From Toxorhynchites rutilus septentrionalis (Eukaryota > Arthropoda > Insecta > Diptera > Culicidae), in NCBI RefSeq assembly GCF_029784135.1, contig NC_073746.1, forward strand, positions 764,136 through 828,135: DNA of 64,000 bases, in the 5' to 3' direction. The notes below the pieces were generated by a model. The model was not told where the DNA came from, made no database searches, and saw only the letters and a list, made by a program, of their open reading frames with translations. The translations under genes and the position numbers were made by a program. This document shows positions 33,350-46,227 of the stretch, piece by piece (position 1 is the stretch's first letter; every line of letters starts with the position of its first letter).

Positions 33350-36300
33350 ATTTGAGCTTGATTTCATAGTTAGGATTCAATGAATCTTGTCTGATGTTAT
33401 TTTTCACCGCTAGCTCTTTGAAAGTCATCTAGACACTCAATGAATGGTCGATAAGGATTTGGAAAATAATAAAATATTTTAATACGCTTTCAAGACCCTC
33501 TGAAATTTCTCCGAACTATGACGGAAAAGGTTTCATATTGTACTACCGACTAAAGGTGAATCGGAAATCCAGAGTAAAGATGAATCGTCGTTTGCAGTGA
33601 TCGATCATGTTTTGGAGTGGGCAAAGATCTACACTCAACAACAACAAAAAAGGACCAGAATGTGACATAGAAATTTTGAGTGGGTTTTCGAACGCTGTAA
33701 CTCTGCCATAAAACAATGCATTTGTCAAAGCAATAACTGGGTCTTATATAGAACATCTCAAAACTGCCCATCGATTTTCTGTGCGATCATTATGTCATGG
33801 AATATGTGTAATCCAAATTTTTCATTCCGTCGAGAATGTCTCTGTAAAAAAGATTCTACTGAAATTTCATATGAATCGAATGGAAGCGAATCAATCAAGT
33901 TAATTGGATTATATTACTGGCGAAGATCTTAGTGGATTTCGAGATGGAATAAGTACACTTCTGAAATAAAGCTGTGAACTTAAATTAACATTATTGCATC
34001 TATGTACTCTAAGTGATATCAACACTTTTTTTGTTGCATGTGTTGAAAAAATCATGAACTAAAATTATATTTGAAAATGATTTTAAATCCATTTATTTTT
34101 ATTCGATTGGCGTTTGTAATGACAACTAGTTAAGCTCAAGATAAAATAAAACACAAAATGAGCAGAATAAGCGACCTTTGTTGTTTCGGGCATAGAAAGA
34201 TTCCGAGAATTTTCCTCAGAGGAGATGCAATACTTATACACTAGCGACAGCTTACTTACTATGCAAGTATGGAGTTTACTTCGCAAATATTCTCTTTTTG
34301 CTATCCCCCTTCGTGGTATCTATTCTAGCGGCTGCATAAGTTGCCCGTTATTGAAAGCTCTGTTCGGGAAAGCACACAAATGGACCAATTTTTAATCAAT
34401 TTAAACCATATACTGACTATGGGATTGTAATGTATAGCAAATCTTAGAAAAGTTCGGATTCGATTGGTATGCAAATCATTGAAATCCGTTCACCGCAAAA
34501 ATAGTTATGAACGTTAACTTTATTTTATAAAAACTTGACGTTTTCTGATTTGACATCCTTAACGTAAGACGTAGATCTACGTCAAAAAAGTAATATCACA
34601 GCATATAGCATGTGAGTAGAGAAAAATGAATTACACTCCCGGTGTGTATATTATTTTCGTCATCACTGTGTGTGGAACACGGGTAGTAGAAAGACTGTTC
34701 CCGTAGTGCAACACTTTACTATATCGCAATATTAATACCGACAACAATCCAACCAAACTGTTTTAGTATGTGCTCCTTTTGGTTTTCTCATTTCTCGGAA
34801 TTTCTGCCAGTTCTATTGCGCTTTTTGGGTCTTTTCCCGCCACGCTGCTGGTGTCACCATGATTCTATTATAGACGACTCAGTGCACCGCTGTTCCTCAC
34901 GATGGCCAATTTGAAATACGCAAGTACCGAACAATGCTGCTAAATGGTGTGAAATATTCCGCGCAGCCAGACGTGGTATTGCTCATTTGCTTCTCCGTAG
35001 CATGGGTTGGAATTCCTATCGCTAGATTCCCGGACGCATTTAGAATGACGTATTGCGGAACGAAGGATCGTCGATCTAGGATCGTGCACGACGATGTTAT
35101 TCTGCGTCAGATTTTACCTAAGTGATACATGGCAACAAAAAAATGTGTGATATTATCTCAAAACACGTCGAAGCAAATTAGCTTCTTGATTACACCCAGA
35201 TAAGGCTCTCAGAGCGCGGAACAATACGCCTAATGGTCTGTGTAATCGTTCAACATAATAATGAGACCCGCGATGGACAAAAGTCTCGGATCTCCCACGA
35301 ATTCACACTTCCCCTGGGCTGCGGGTCTCCCAGCTGCAAAACAGAGCCCATATACATATTCACCGCTGTTGACGTGTTCTTTCCCCGGGGCCAAGGCTGG
35401 TTTTGCAATTCCGGGCACATTACGAATTCCGGACTCGACTGTCACCGGAGTGAAGTAAATGTGTGAAATGTGTACCGTTAGCAAGTAATTCAGGCGAAGC
35501 TATTTAGAACAATAATATCAAACCAGCATTATCTGTTACACGTTTTAATATATATTTTTTAAATATGACGTTCTTTCGCCGTAATATTAAAATTGGATTA
35601 CGTGCTCGGCATGTTAGAAATGCTTGATTTTCCCTCATGCCTTACCTGGTACACTAATGTTGCTCGACGGAGGCCATAACGGTGTGGTGTGGAAGGTTGC
35701 TGCTCTGTTTGTGTTTTTCTTCTCTCTCCAGCCGTTTGTTTACTGATAAATTTTCCCCGCCCTGATACCGATTACCTCCCCCGCTCTGTGGGGGTTTCAT
35801 TGTGGCCAAGAGTTTACAGGTTGATGACTGGCCGGCTGACTGACTGACTGACTGCTGATGCATTTGCGTCTGACACTGACTATGTTTGTTATTTTTCGTT
35901 TTTTATGCTACGTACTTTTGCCATTTGCTACCGATTTCTTGCAATAACACTCACTTCTTCCACAAATCAAAGAGGACAGGTACGAATGCTCCTCAGTCCG
36001 ACAGACTGTTGGAGCAAGCCGTTGCTTCATTGGCAGTAATAACCGACCTGTTCGGAGTTTTCACGAAAAGGCAAACTTTCATTATAACCAGTCGGCATTC
36101 TGTCTGCGTCCACTGTGGTCACACATTGCCCCAGTATTCGCGCGGCTATTCCACGCGGTGTTCGACATCGCAAATATAATATACGTTCATACAAAGTGAT
36201 ACCGAAACAGAATTAATAATTTCCATTCCAAACTGGTTGACTGGTTGAGGCACCTGGAAAAGGGGTAGCGGAGGCAGAAAGCAAAATCGCCGACATAGAA

Positions 36301-38780
36301 TCGAATGCCGAATGCATTAATTTCTGCTGTCTCTTATCTCTCTCTATTTTTCCCTACATACCCCAGAGTGTGCTCGTTCATTCATTTAGTTTAGCCGAGC
36401 TTTGATTTATTTGGCTGTTTTGAAAAAGCTTACGTTCCTGTACATGTTTGAAATATTGAAAAATTATTGCCGCATTTGCCATTCAATTGAACTAGTTAGT
36501 TTCTTGCGAATAGAAATGGAAAGATAAAGCATCAAAATAAATAAAACGCACGAGCCGTGATGAGCTCCAAGCGCAGATCATCACTTACAAGTTGTTTTTT
36601 ATCGGCTCTCCAAACGAAGTGTCGTTATTTTTATGATAGGGACCGATAGATCGTTATTGATTCAGCCAGCGTATGGCACCTTTCGGTCTGCCATGCCATG
36701 CCGAGCGGCAAAAATTGAGATATAGCGAAAAATGTATGTTTTATGAGCTCCAATTGATGTTACCCACACTTTTCGTGTCCGCTATTGGGGAGGGAAAATA
36801 TATACATCGTAATGGACGCAATAAAACATATGAAAAATACTTTCCATCGGAGTCGGATTCCGCACGATAGGAGATGTGAATGATTCGATATTTTTCATTC
36901 CGGGTGTGAAACAGTGGCAGCTAAACAGCTCCACTCCCCGCTCCGTTATAGAAACAGCCCAGATATAATCGCTTTCGGTTGTGGCTTTGGTTGAGCATAG
37001 ATACAACGACTGGAATGCAGTAGCTTAGATGATTAATGGAAGTGATATGTTTTCAACGTGATCGTATGCAGTATTGAATCTTGTCCGTAAGACAATCACT
37101 TTTTCGAAGCTGGTCAATGAAAATACACAGATCACATTTACCAGAAGGACAATACTACATATGTCACTCTCGAAATAAGCTCTTCACTTTTTGTCAGAAA
37201 GATGCGAGGGTTCCAAAGTTTGCATCCTGATCATTCCCGGAGGAAAATGATAAATGATATCGTCCAATACATTAATTACTAATGGTTCGTGGAGTGCGTC
37301 GGCTAATAAACTTTCGAACAAACACAAATATTAGTTAAAAGTCTGTCAACCTAGGATGAAAAATTGAACCTGGTACTCACAAAAACTGACAAGGGTGTAA
37401 ATGTGACGTGAAGCATGTTTTATAATTTAAAACAATTTTTCACCATCGGTGTGATTGAGTTTCCCGGCGCAAGGCGAGAATCCCTGGTGCAGACACGATG
37501 CGCTTAATCGATTTCCATTCCAGCGTGGAGAGCAAACAAGGGGTTATCTGCTCATAGGAGCATACAACCGGGATAAGAGTTTTTGCTGCCTGCCACTGGC
37601 TGGCTGGAAGGTGAAACGGTTGTCAACATCCAACAACCGGAAATTCACCCGAAAACCATTTTGTTTATCAATTTCTCTTGATCTTTTCTAGCCTGCCCTT
37701 CGGGGAGAGCGAAATCAATGTGTCGCTCGCAGATCGCTCGGTGTGTTACACACTGCTATTTACTTTGGTTTACCTTTTCGTTTACAGCGCAGAACTTCCG
37801 TAAATTGCATTGCGGAAGAATAGACATTATGTTCTACGATGTTGTATGCGCGCTCAGCAGCTGTCTGATCTGAAGAATATATCATTTGTCTTAAGTGTGT
37901 GTGTCTTAAGTATCTGATTTATAATTATATCTGGAATCTGACTTTGCTCAAATTTTGTTTCCCACCGAATATACGTGAAAAATTGTTTTTTTTTCGGTTA
38001 CGTCTGCGAGATGCATAATATTATTCATTTTTGTCATCTCTCTGGCGTTTTTGGATTCCACTACGGTAATAATTGTGCCTCTTCGGAGACCATCACTCTT
38101 GTCACCCTCAAAGTTTATTACATTGTTTCGAAAGAAAAAATCAAGATTTTGGATGAGCGTCAGCCGTCAGTAAATCTTCTTAGTTTATTTTAGTGATGAA
38201 ATGGATAGTAATTTGGTCGGGTGTCGGATACCGGCTATCAAACCCAGATGGACGTATATTCGGCTCTTCATTTGCGAATACGAAACTAGAAAAAACTGCA
38301 TTTTAGGGAGTAATTAACACATTCTTACATAAAATTTTAACATTTTTACAATACATTTTCCGTATAGAATGAATATCCCTTAATAGAGTAACAAGTTCTC
38401 TGCATGGAATGTTGAACAGTTTTTTTTTGTAAAAAAGGATTTTCCATTACCTCTGTTACACGTGAGACTCACGACGAAGATTCAACGAAGTTGCAAATAA
38501 ACACAATAGTCAGCGTCGCGAATAAATTCCCATTGCTAACGAAATCGGCTGCTATGCGAGCAAAATTCGAATCGATCGCAATCACGTTCCTTATGTTTGG
38601 TGGTCTTTAAACTCTAAGCAGTACCCGCAATTGAGAAGGTTTGCTAGAGTTTATCTTTCAGCTTCTTGCAGTAGTGTTTGCAGTGAAAGACTGATCTCTA
38701 AAGCTGGCCTGGTGTATGAATTAAAGAGTTATCGATCGGTTGAAAACTTCATAATAAAAGTAATATGTTAATGAAATAAT
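33350..38780. other. Long stretch without a recognised gene
   Basis: The sequence varies from AT-rich (33400-34700) to more complex (34800-37800). Short open frames such as 34934-35125, 35230-35484 (both strands open) and 35886-36179 have no assignable domains. A GACT tetranucleotide run lies at 35833-35852 and a short GT run near 37895. The 34800-37800 part shows no repeats shared with the window and may be host single-copy DNA with regulatory content, but I cannot point to a specific element. Confidence 0.4.
35833..35852. repeat. (GACT)n microsatellite
   Basis: About four to five GACT units in CTGACTGACTGACTGACTG. Simple sequence. Confidence 0.85.
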
Positions 38781-38784
38781 GATG

Positions 38785-39192
38785 GGGGTTTTCGTAGCCT
38801 TATTGGTTGCGCGTTCGCTTACTAAGCGATCGATCGTGAGTTCAAAGCACAGGGCACTAAATTTACCATCTTTGTGTAGTTATAGAATAACTACGTCCAC
38901 GTAACAATCATCATGCAAGCTTATCTATTGAGAAAGCTCTGCTTGCAACGAGAAAAAAAAACATTGGGCTGTTGTGCTGTTAATAACACAACAATGATCA
39001 TATCAACTGTCTCCGCTATCCGGTCTGTTGAACAATGGAAGAACAGAAGGAATACTCTTACGACTAAAATGCGTATAATGTGTCACAATTTATAGAAACC
39101 ATAAACATGTAACATTTTTATCGTATACATACACGATAAAGTCCCGGCTCTGTTACAGCTAAAATGCTAATGAACCCAAATAAATAAACAAA
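38785..39192 (+). mobile_element. tRNA-headed SINE family 2, copy 1
   Basis: The head reads GTAGCCTTATTGGTTGCGCG (A-box-like) followed by GTGAGTTCAAAGCACAGGGC (B-box-like), the internal pol III promoter layout. The body aligns with 56743-57237 (ACAATGATCATATCAACTGT, then GGAAGAACAGAAGGAATACT), and the tail reads CTCTGTTACAGCTAAAATGC before AAATAAATAAA. About 90 bp shorter than copy 2 because of internal deletions. Pol III would transcribe it and a LINE would have to supply reverse transcriptase. Confidence 0.82.
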
Positions 39193-39199
39193 TGATACA

Positions 39200-41010
39200 A
39201 ACAAAAAGAATTAATGTTATGAATGATTATTAATTTAATTTTAAAAAATGTATTTGATTTATCTTATGTTAATTAAAAATTTATTGATTTTCTTTTCATA
39301 TTCGGTTTCCAACCGAATAGTAGGTCACTATACGGTATTCGACCAGATAGCAAATATTGGTCGGATAAGCTGGATACCGGATAGTTACCGGGTGTCCGTT
39401 TCATCTCTTGTTTTTTATAGAAGCTTTAACCTTCGAAGTTCATTCGCCGCTACTTAGTAATTAATGGTACTGTTTAGTGGGGAATTTCATTTTGGAAAAG
39501 TTCTAGTAATAGATGCTACCGAGAACTTCAAAACTAGATATCCATGGTCCCTTCTATCAGCAATTTTTGCTTCCATATTTCTGTGTTATCTGTACTTCTG
39601 ATGCGATATACTACGTGTTGTAGATCTAGATCTAGCGCAGAACTATTCACAAACCAAAAGACTTTCTATGGGTAATGTTGTGACCAGACTCAATACACTG
39701 ATATTGTTTCTTGCAACAAAAAAAGGACTGTCTAGTTGAAAAAGATCATTGAAAAGGCTTTTATTAAGTTCAACGATTACGTATGTTCTACTGGAAGAAG
39801 AATTCGTCGTAAGATAATCAAACTAGGCGAAAGACCGTCTGAACCCGGGCCATGGAGGAGAAAAATAGGGTAGGATTTATGGAGTGCATTGATCGTTTTC
39901 ATTGGGAATTACAAGAGCGATAAAAGTAGCCGAAATTTTCGAAGCAATTCAAGCTCAAAACGTATTATCAGCATCTGATAGTGAACTGAAAACGTCGGTT
40001 CTCAAACTGACACATTTCTATGACCAAATTTCGGAAAGCGAGTACATACTCTAGAGATGCCAAGCTTCCGTGGACATTTAAGAGTCGCTGAAAGCAATCT
40101 GAACGATGCCAATCCTTAGACAGCATTGTATGTGTTACAGCTAAAAATCTAACAGTGAGTTTGAAGTTGTTGCTAACAGGTTCGTAGCGTCAATAACAGA
40201 AAACTAACGCACTCGTTTCTATCAGTTTTCAATAAAATTGAAAATATTGCAAAACAGCAGCGCAACTTTATTCGGTGGAAGCAGTGCATTGATTTTCATG
40301 TCGTTGCACATGTATTTACTAAATTTGTTCGAAACGATTGTTATCTCCGAATTATGGAACTGAATGCCACAATTGGGCATTATTTTATGTGAGAGAATCT
40401 AATAATCTTATCTCAATAATTTCCGTTTCAGTTACCGTCCGGAAGACGCTGACATACACGCGAAGCCGAAATCAAATGTAGTGTTTGTTCTAAAGACAAT
40501 GAGAAAGGAGAGAGAAAATATTGAGATCTAAGCAACGCTATTTATTGATAGATTGCAAAAATATTTGTATCAATCGATAGGAAATATTTATAAATATTTA
40601 TAAATATTTATAAATATTTATAAAATGAAGAAAATTATACTTCAGAACTAACCATTGAACAGCTGATAACTTTCAAGCATTATCTAAATGAAAATCCCGC
40701 GTTGTGATTGGTCCAATGGTATGAGAAATTTAAGCTCTCTCAAATGTGCTGAGAAAAGAGCAAGAAACGTAAGCATTTAAAAAAATGGGCAAATCTCGAA
40801 CGGCGATGAAAAAAAAAATACAAAAGATAAATAAAGTATGTATTTTTTCAAGCTCACTACAAAAAAGAAAGTTACACGTATTAAGGGGGGACCCCGGTTT
40901 GGAAAGTCGAGAAAATCGAATTTTTGTTTTTTGTATTTTTGAGAAACTTATGCTCCCAGAAATGTTGTCCTAAAAGGATTTTTCGAAATATTATTTCGTT
41001 GGAAAGTTAC
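39200..41010. other. Stretch without a recognised gene
   Basis: AT-rich, with many stops. A 10-bp AT repeat lies at 40582-40624. The part around 39740-40230 reads like a decayed protein in shifting frames but is not assignable (see rejected items). Confidence 0.4.
40582..40624. repeat. AT-rich minisatellite, unit AAATATTTAT, four copies
   Basis: Four perfect direct copies of the 10-bp unit. The unit is nearly self-complementary, so cruciform or slippage formation is plausible. Confidence 0.9.
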
Positions 41011-41019
41011 AGTCAAAAG

Positions 41020-41945
41020 TATCAAGTCACCTGAAGGGATGTAGTATTGCTGTATGCATTTTTAAACGCGTTTTTCTTGAAACCATATTTTTTCAACGGG
41101 TGGTATCAATATCTCAGGATCTACTCGACCGATTTGGCTGAAATTTTTTATCAGCATGTAAGAAAAGATTATCTAAAGCGTTACCCAGTCGTTTTTTGAT
41201 ATTAATTTTGTTCGAACTGCTAAATAGCGATTTTTCATGTAAACAACTCATTTTCAACAAAAATGGCCGACATTTTGAAAATTTTACGAATTTTTTGAAC
41301 ATAATTATTCATTCACTCAAAAAAATGGAAAATAAATCTTCAAATATACCTTAAACAATAACCAAAATACACTTCCGAAAAAATAATTATTTTTCGATCT
41401 TTCAGGCTCTCAAAAATACGATTCGAAACGAAACGAAAGATAAATGTCAGCTTGTTCTTCAGATCTTTTGTAGCCTTGGTGATCAATTGCTTCTCTATTT
41501 GACCACAAAATAATTGGAGTAAATCTTCCATTTGTGGCTCGCCGAGAAATTTTCTATCGATCGTAGCTTGAGGCCTTTGGGAGGGTTGGCGGACTTCAGT
41601 ACAACGTCTATCTTCAGCCGTTCTTTCTGGGTGATTGTCTGCTGCTCAGACACGGCCGGCCTAGTTTAATGCTTCCACATAAAAATGTCCATTTTGGCCA
41701 TGTATTTGTTCACAATTTGGTCAGTTGCTACGACCTCCCGGCCCATGACGCGGGACGATAAGGCTACCTTGCTCTCGGTATCCCTCTTTAGCTTCTGCTG
41801 CACTTTAAGACTGTGCAGCACTGTTCGATGATCAGATTCAGGTTCGACGCTCTGGCCATTTTCCTGAAGGTAGAAGATGTTGTTAATCCAGGATCTGTTA
41901 TATCCGGTGGACCCGAAGTGCCTCACGATGTCTAACTTTTTCGCG
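41020..41945 (-). mobile_element. Tc1-like element, internally deleted, with repeat B as its 3' part
   Basis: On the minus strand a transposase N-terminus (from ~41944) is joined by deletion to a C-terminal remnant, followed by about 400 bp that match repeat B at 30010-30440 and partly 16560-17110. This arrangement ties repeat B to a Tc1-like element. Terminal repeats were not delineated. Confidence 0.55.
41535..41944 (-). pseudogene. Tc1-like transposase with the catalytic core deleted
   Basis: The minus strand reads VRHFGSTGYNRSWINNIF, then YLQENGQSVEPESDHRT, QQKLKRDTESKVALSSRVMG, IVNKYMAKMDIFMWKH and a stop, followed in another frame by EQQTITQKERLK. This is the paired helix-turn-helix and linker of Tc1-type transposases (the usual 'GRP' hinge is degraded). 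Right after KERLK the sequence jumps to SANPPKG, the stretch just before the third acidic catalytic residue. The region with the first two catalytic aspartates is therefore missing. C-terminal remnants continue with frameshifts. Confidence 0.65.
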
Positions 41946-41949
41946 TTCT

Positions 41950-42425
41950 AAGGAGAAACTGGAAACTGGTACGAACAAAGTGGCGGATGTAGTTGTTTCA
42001 CAGTTTTCGCCAAGGCTGCTGCAAATCAACTGATGAGAGTGTCAATGCATTTTTGTAGAAGGCCGTTACGTTGCTATGAAATATGTTTTTGGTTGCTTTG
42101 CCAATTTGGAAAACTTTAATTGAATTTGGAAACTAATTAATTGAACTTATACTAAATTAAACACAATATCAATAACAACATCCCTCAGACAAATGCATGC
42201 TGCCTCCAACAGTAGACAATTGTCCTGGGCACTCCTTACTGTTAAGGAAAGGGAATAAATGTTAGTTCAACATTTACTCAAACATATGCAGAGAATTCTT
42301 CGACCTCTCATGCATATGTCGGGAATTTGGTCTATGTGCTAATAGGGAACACCCACCCGGTTTTACTGCCGCAGATACACCGTGGTTCCATACAAACTAA
42401 AACATCGGTTACTTCACAAGAGAGA
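41950..42425. other. Stretch without a recognised gene
   Basis: No frame, repeat or motif that I can support. It may include the unresolved outer ends of the Tc1-like remnants on either side. Confidence 0.4.
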
Positions 42426-42429
42426 ATCA

Positions 42430-42975
42430 GATGTTTTTGGTTATTGTTTTAAATGTCGTCTTGAAAACCCGTCGCATACTGCACGGACAACTTCCATCGA
42501 AATTTCATCTTAAATTCGAATGCTCACGACGTTGAATTGAGCCAAAGTAGATACCTTTTGCTCATTCACCTTCGACATCATGTATGACCATACGAAGTAA
42601 TCCAAGGGGTTTTCATCTGGTGAGCTAGGATTCCAAGAAGTCGGTCAAGTTTTCCCGATACCAGTTTTGAATCAGATTCGCAGTATGAGAAGGCGCACCG
42701 TCCTGCTAAAGCTCGTAATTACAATTCCTGTACTAAACTTTCCATGTATGGCTTTACGAAATTGTGCAAAACATTCGTTTTATAACCGTTTTATGACTAA
42801 TGGAATTATCTATAGCACAAAATTCCCGAGCAACATCTAACTTGTTTTTAACGACGCTGTAAACCAACTCAAAATTGACATTACGGTCACTGACAGTAGT
42901 ACCAACTCAAAAAATATATATTATAAAAGAAAAAATATAAAATGTACCGAATTTTCTCTTTGTTGACCTCCATTG
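42430..42975 (-). pseudogene. Mariner-superfamily transposase remnant, N-terminus fused to C-terminal third
   Basis: The minus strand begins with an ATG in MEVNKEKIRYILYFFF (near 42974), the mariner N-terminus, then leaves frame. About 250 bases further on comes a DGAPSHTANLIQNWY-like block with the second catalytic Asp, then SSPDENPLDYFVWSYMMSKV, where the proline-rich loop and the third acidic residue lie, then NEQKVSTLAQFNVVSIRI and a stop codon, and finally ISMEVVRAVCDGFSRRHLKQ. The C-terminal part looks more like the DD37E group than like classical DD34D mariner, whereas the N-terminus matches the element at 63290-63910. This may be a chimera of two elements or a deleted single lineage. 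Confidence 0.65.
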
Positions 42976-43099
42976 TGAACATCCTGTAACTCACAACTGA
43001 ATGCAACAATCAGAAAGTGAGTGACTGTGATGAATGTGAGTGTGAACATTGTCAACATATCCTTATATCCCTTCCTTTTCCTGAAGAAAATATGTCACC

Positions 43100-46000
43100 C
43101 TTCTAAACTCGAGTAGACCGCGAGTAATCGGTTTTCTACATCACTAACATTAGAATTAAGGAAAAATGTTTATATATACTTGTAACAATACAGTGAGGAG
43201 TTTGACTCCTTTAAACTTATGTAACTGAACCTGTAAAAATGAACGATTTAAAAAAAACAGAAAGTGTGAATTGTCACCTTTATAACTATATTGATCACTA
43301 AAGCCAAAAGCTACCGAGAAAATAATGGATAACTTTTTCTCCGACCTAATAAATATATGTGCATCGTCTGCATCGTCGCTGGTCGTTTTATGCAGAAATG
43401 AGGTATCGGGGAAATGTTTTACTTTCTGCAGAACTTTTTTTGTAAATTGTTCAATTTTGTTGTGACTGGTCAAAAACGAAACATGACATCCACGCTAAAA
43501 ATTGTAAAGCAAATATCAAATTGAATCTGAGAATGTTCCGACTTGTTCCATCAGCCATGTGTAATATTGTTATCCAATGTTGGTTACTTACATATTTTTG
43601 ATTCATTCTCGGCACAAAATTTTAGTCTGATAATTATTAATTGAATTTACACATTCCAGACATCTCATAACCTCAGAACTAAAGCATGTGTTGTTTTCAA
43701 GTTTTCTTCATCCTCCTCCACATGACACAACTACTCTCTCTATCAGAATAGTTATATGGCGTAGCAAAATTAATTTATCAAACTCGCGCTACGCGATGTC
43801 ATCCCGGGACTCTACCGTAAACCGTTCCGTGTGTCTTAATTGTCCCATTATAACTTCCAGCGCTCGCTGATGAATGCAGATCGGCAACCAGCCGGGGAAT
43901 GTGAAAGAATTCCTACGATCTCATAATTAATTCAAACCCGTCTGGAGATTAAAATGTTGAATCATTTGGTGCTAAACTGTGCGTGTCAATTCTGAACTAA
44001 TTTCATAAACACATTCGCGTCGCTCGAGCTTCCCGGAGAGGGGTTTGATGGGTTTATTTTTGCAGCGATTTCAATTATTTATACCATTTTGGAATCCGGC
44101 CCCTCTTCTTGATCGACTTCTAAAGTAAAGAAACAACCTTCGTCTGAAAATGTCCGACAACAATTAAGATCTAAAACAATCTAGCACTTTTCAGGCATTT
44201 TTTTTCTTCCATTTCGTCCCGTCGTGAAATTAATCACTTCGGTGCGACTAGCATTACTTTCTCTGGCACTTTTTTATGAGCAGAAACGAGCAAGGGTTCA
44301 AATGATGGATAACATCGGATCACATTTTTTGAGAAGGAAAGGGAAAAAACAACTCTTTTTTTTCTGGTTCACAATTTTCCAACCAATAGAGGAAGAAAAA
44401 TGTTGAATAAAAATGATAACGAACCTTAGTTCGGCAATTGGTTTGGGTACGCAGAATTAATTTCAATTTATATATTCGCTTTGCGTTTTGACCCTGCGTT
44501 CGTTTCGAACGGTTCAAATTCGTGCAGAGGCCTGGCCGTTCCGTTCATGCCGTACATTCCCGTTCGACAGTGGGATTCAATTGAGTCGAACATCACGGTG
44601 TTTCCGCCGTTTCGATTGCTAGGGGCCAAAAGGTGTAAAAATATGAGTTTTCTGTTATTGGTTAGAGGAAGCAGCGCTGGCTTTTTACACCCTCGTTTTT
44701 CGATGCACACGCGGTGAAGACGAAGTGTATCATCAATGAGTACCTGGCACGCAATGCCACTTATCACATCTATCTATAATTCATAGAGCGAAACACAACT
44801 TTTGGGTTCATTTCTCATGACTGTCTGACATTCTCACTTCCTGTGGCTCGTAAATTTACCTTTATGTCATTATTAATTAGAAGCCTCGCGGGACACTCAC
44901 GATGGTGTGAGGTTGGGTTGAGTCATTGATTTCCAGACCTCGGCCCAGAAATTGCGCTGTGTAAGAATATTAATTCTGTAACGACGAAAATCTAGATTCA
45001 GCATATAAGACTGGCGAAAATTGGATCCTCGTGGATTCGGCTGCTCATAAATAATAACATCGAAAAATGAAATTTTACAACCATTTCGGGGACATGTTGT
45101 TCGATTCCGGATCCAAAAGGATCAACCAACCAGACCAGACAGCGGTACAGCATTGAATATTGATGTTTCCATTTATTATACATTTCTATTCAATAAACTG
45201 CTTTATTCCTTTTTTTTCTTTCCAACCAATGTGTGCGATTCGGTCTAGATCCAGCTCACATGGTCATGTCATACGAACGAGCGGCAATATGTCGCGAGCT
45301 TCATTCCCAATTCCAAATCCAATATAGACGATGATGTATCTGATATATGGGGCCACCAGTAGAGGTTTGTCGCATTAGAAAATAGAAATAGGGTTGCGGG
45401 AAGATATTACGTATTTATTTATTAAAGGATTTTATACTTTCATTCACGCTACATTGGTTTCGTTTCTTTTTTTTTTGCGTAGCGAGGATTCCTGGAACCC
45501 CTTGCTGCATCCCCGGCGGAAACAATCTGTTCGTGATGCGCGAACATTATTACCCGAATATAGAGTAAATCTTGATGGATGGACATATGCGAAAAATTTT
45601 GGTCCGGACAAACATGACTTGCTCATAATTGTAGACCTTATTTAGTATGGTTTACTTGACAATGTAGAGCTTCTCCAGTATGATACGGGTTTTTTTAAAA
45701 AAATTTAGTACCTATGTTATAATGACTACTTGTATTTGCGAGACATACTTATATCCGCGATTTTCATTTTATAGCTGTTTCTAGAATTGGTGAATTGATG
45801 AATGATTTTAAATCGGAAAATTGGATAAGTTCTCGCTAGATTTTGCTTGTAAACTAACTCTTTTTTTTTCAAAAAAGGTTTCTCTAGGTTATAAAAAAAA
45901 GTAGTTTCCCCTGGTTCACTTTGTAGAGGAAGGCGGTAGTTCAAGCATTCAAGGCAAACCTAAACCATTCCGACTGGAATGGACCAAGAAAGTAAAAATC

Positions 46001-46180
46001 TCTCCTTTCTTTGAAAAAAATGAAGCAAAGTATGGAATTGAAGTTGTACATAGTGAACGTTGCCCCAAATAGCAATGATGCGAAACATCGCTAGGGCTTG
46101 TGTGCGACTTCAGGGTAGTCATCATGCTGGTGTTGAAGGTGATCAAAAAGTTGAAGCTCGGAGACTAACGAGTCTTCTGA
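43100..46180. other. Stretch without a recognised gene
   Basis: Two overlapping open frames (44481-44717 plus and 44468-44767 minus) lie in a slightly GC-richer patch, but neither has a known motif and only one could be real. Plus-strand 45394-45645 is also open without assignment. Around 45950-46100 a frame reads PFRLEWTKKVKISPFFEKNE, which I do not recognise. The last ~100 bases lead to the TTAA-flanked composite. Confidence 0.4.
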
Positions 46181-46227
46181 CAAGAATATTTAACACTAGA
46201 ACTACCAACCGGTCAAAATGACAGTTA

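Noticed and set aside
39740..40230. Phrases such as TSVLKLTHFYDQISESEYIL and MPSFRGHLRVAESNLNDA, possibly a hAT-like or zinc-finger MYM-type transposase
   Set aside because: No catalytic motif or BED finger is visible, the frames shift often, and the resemblance is from loose memory.
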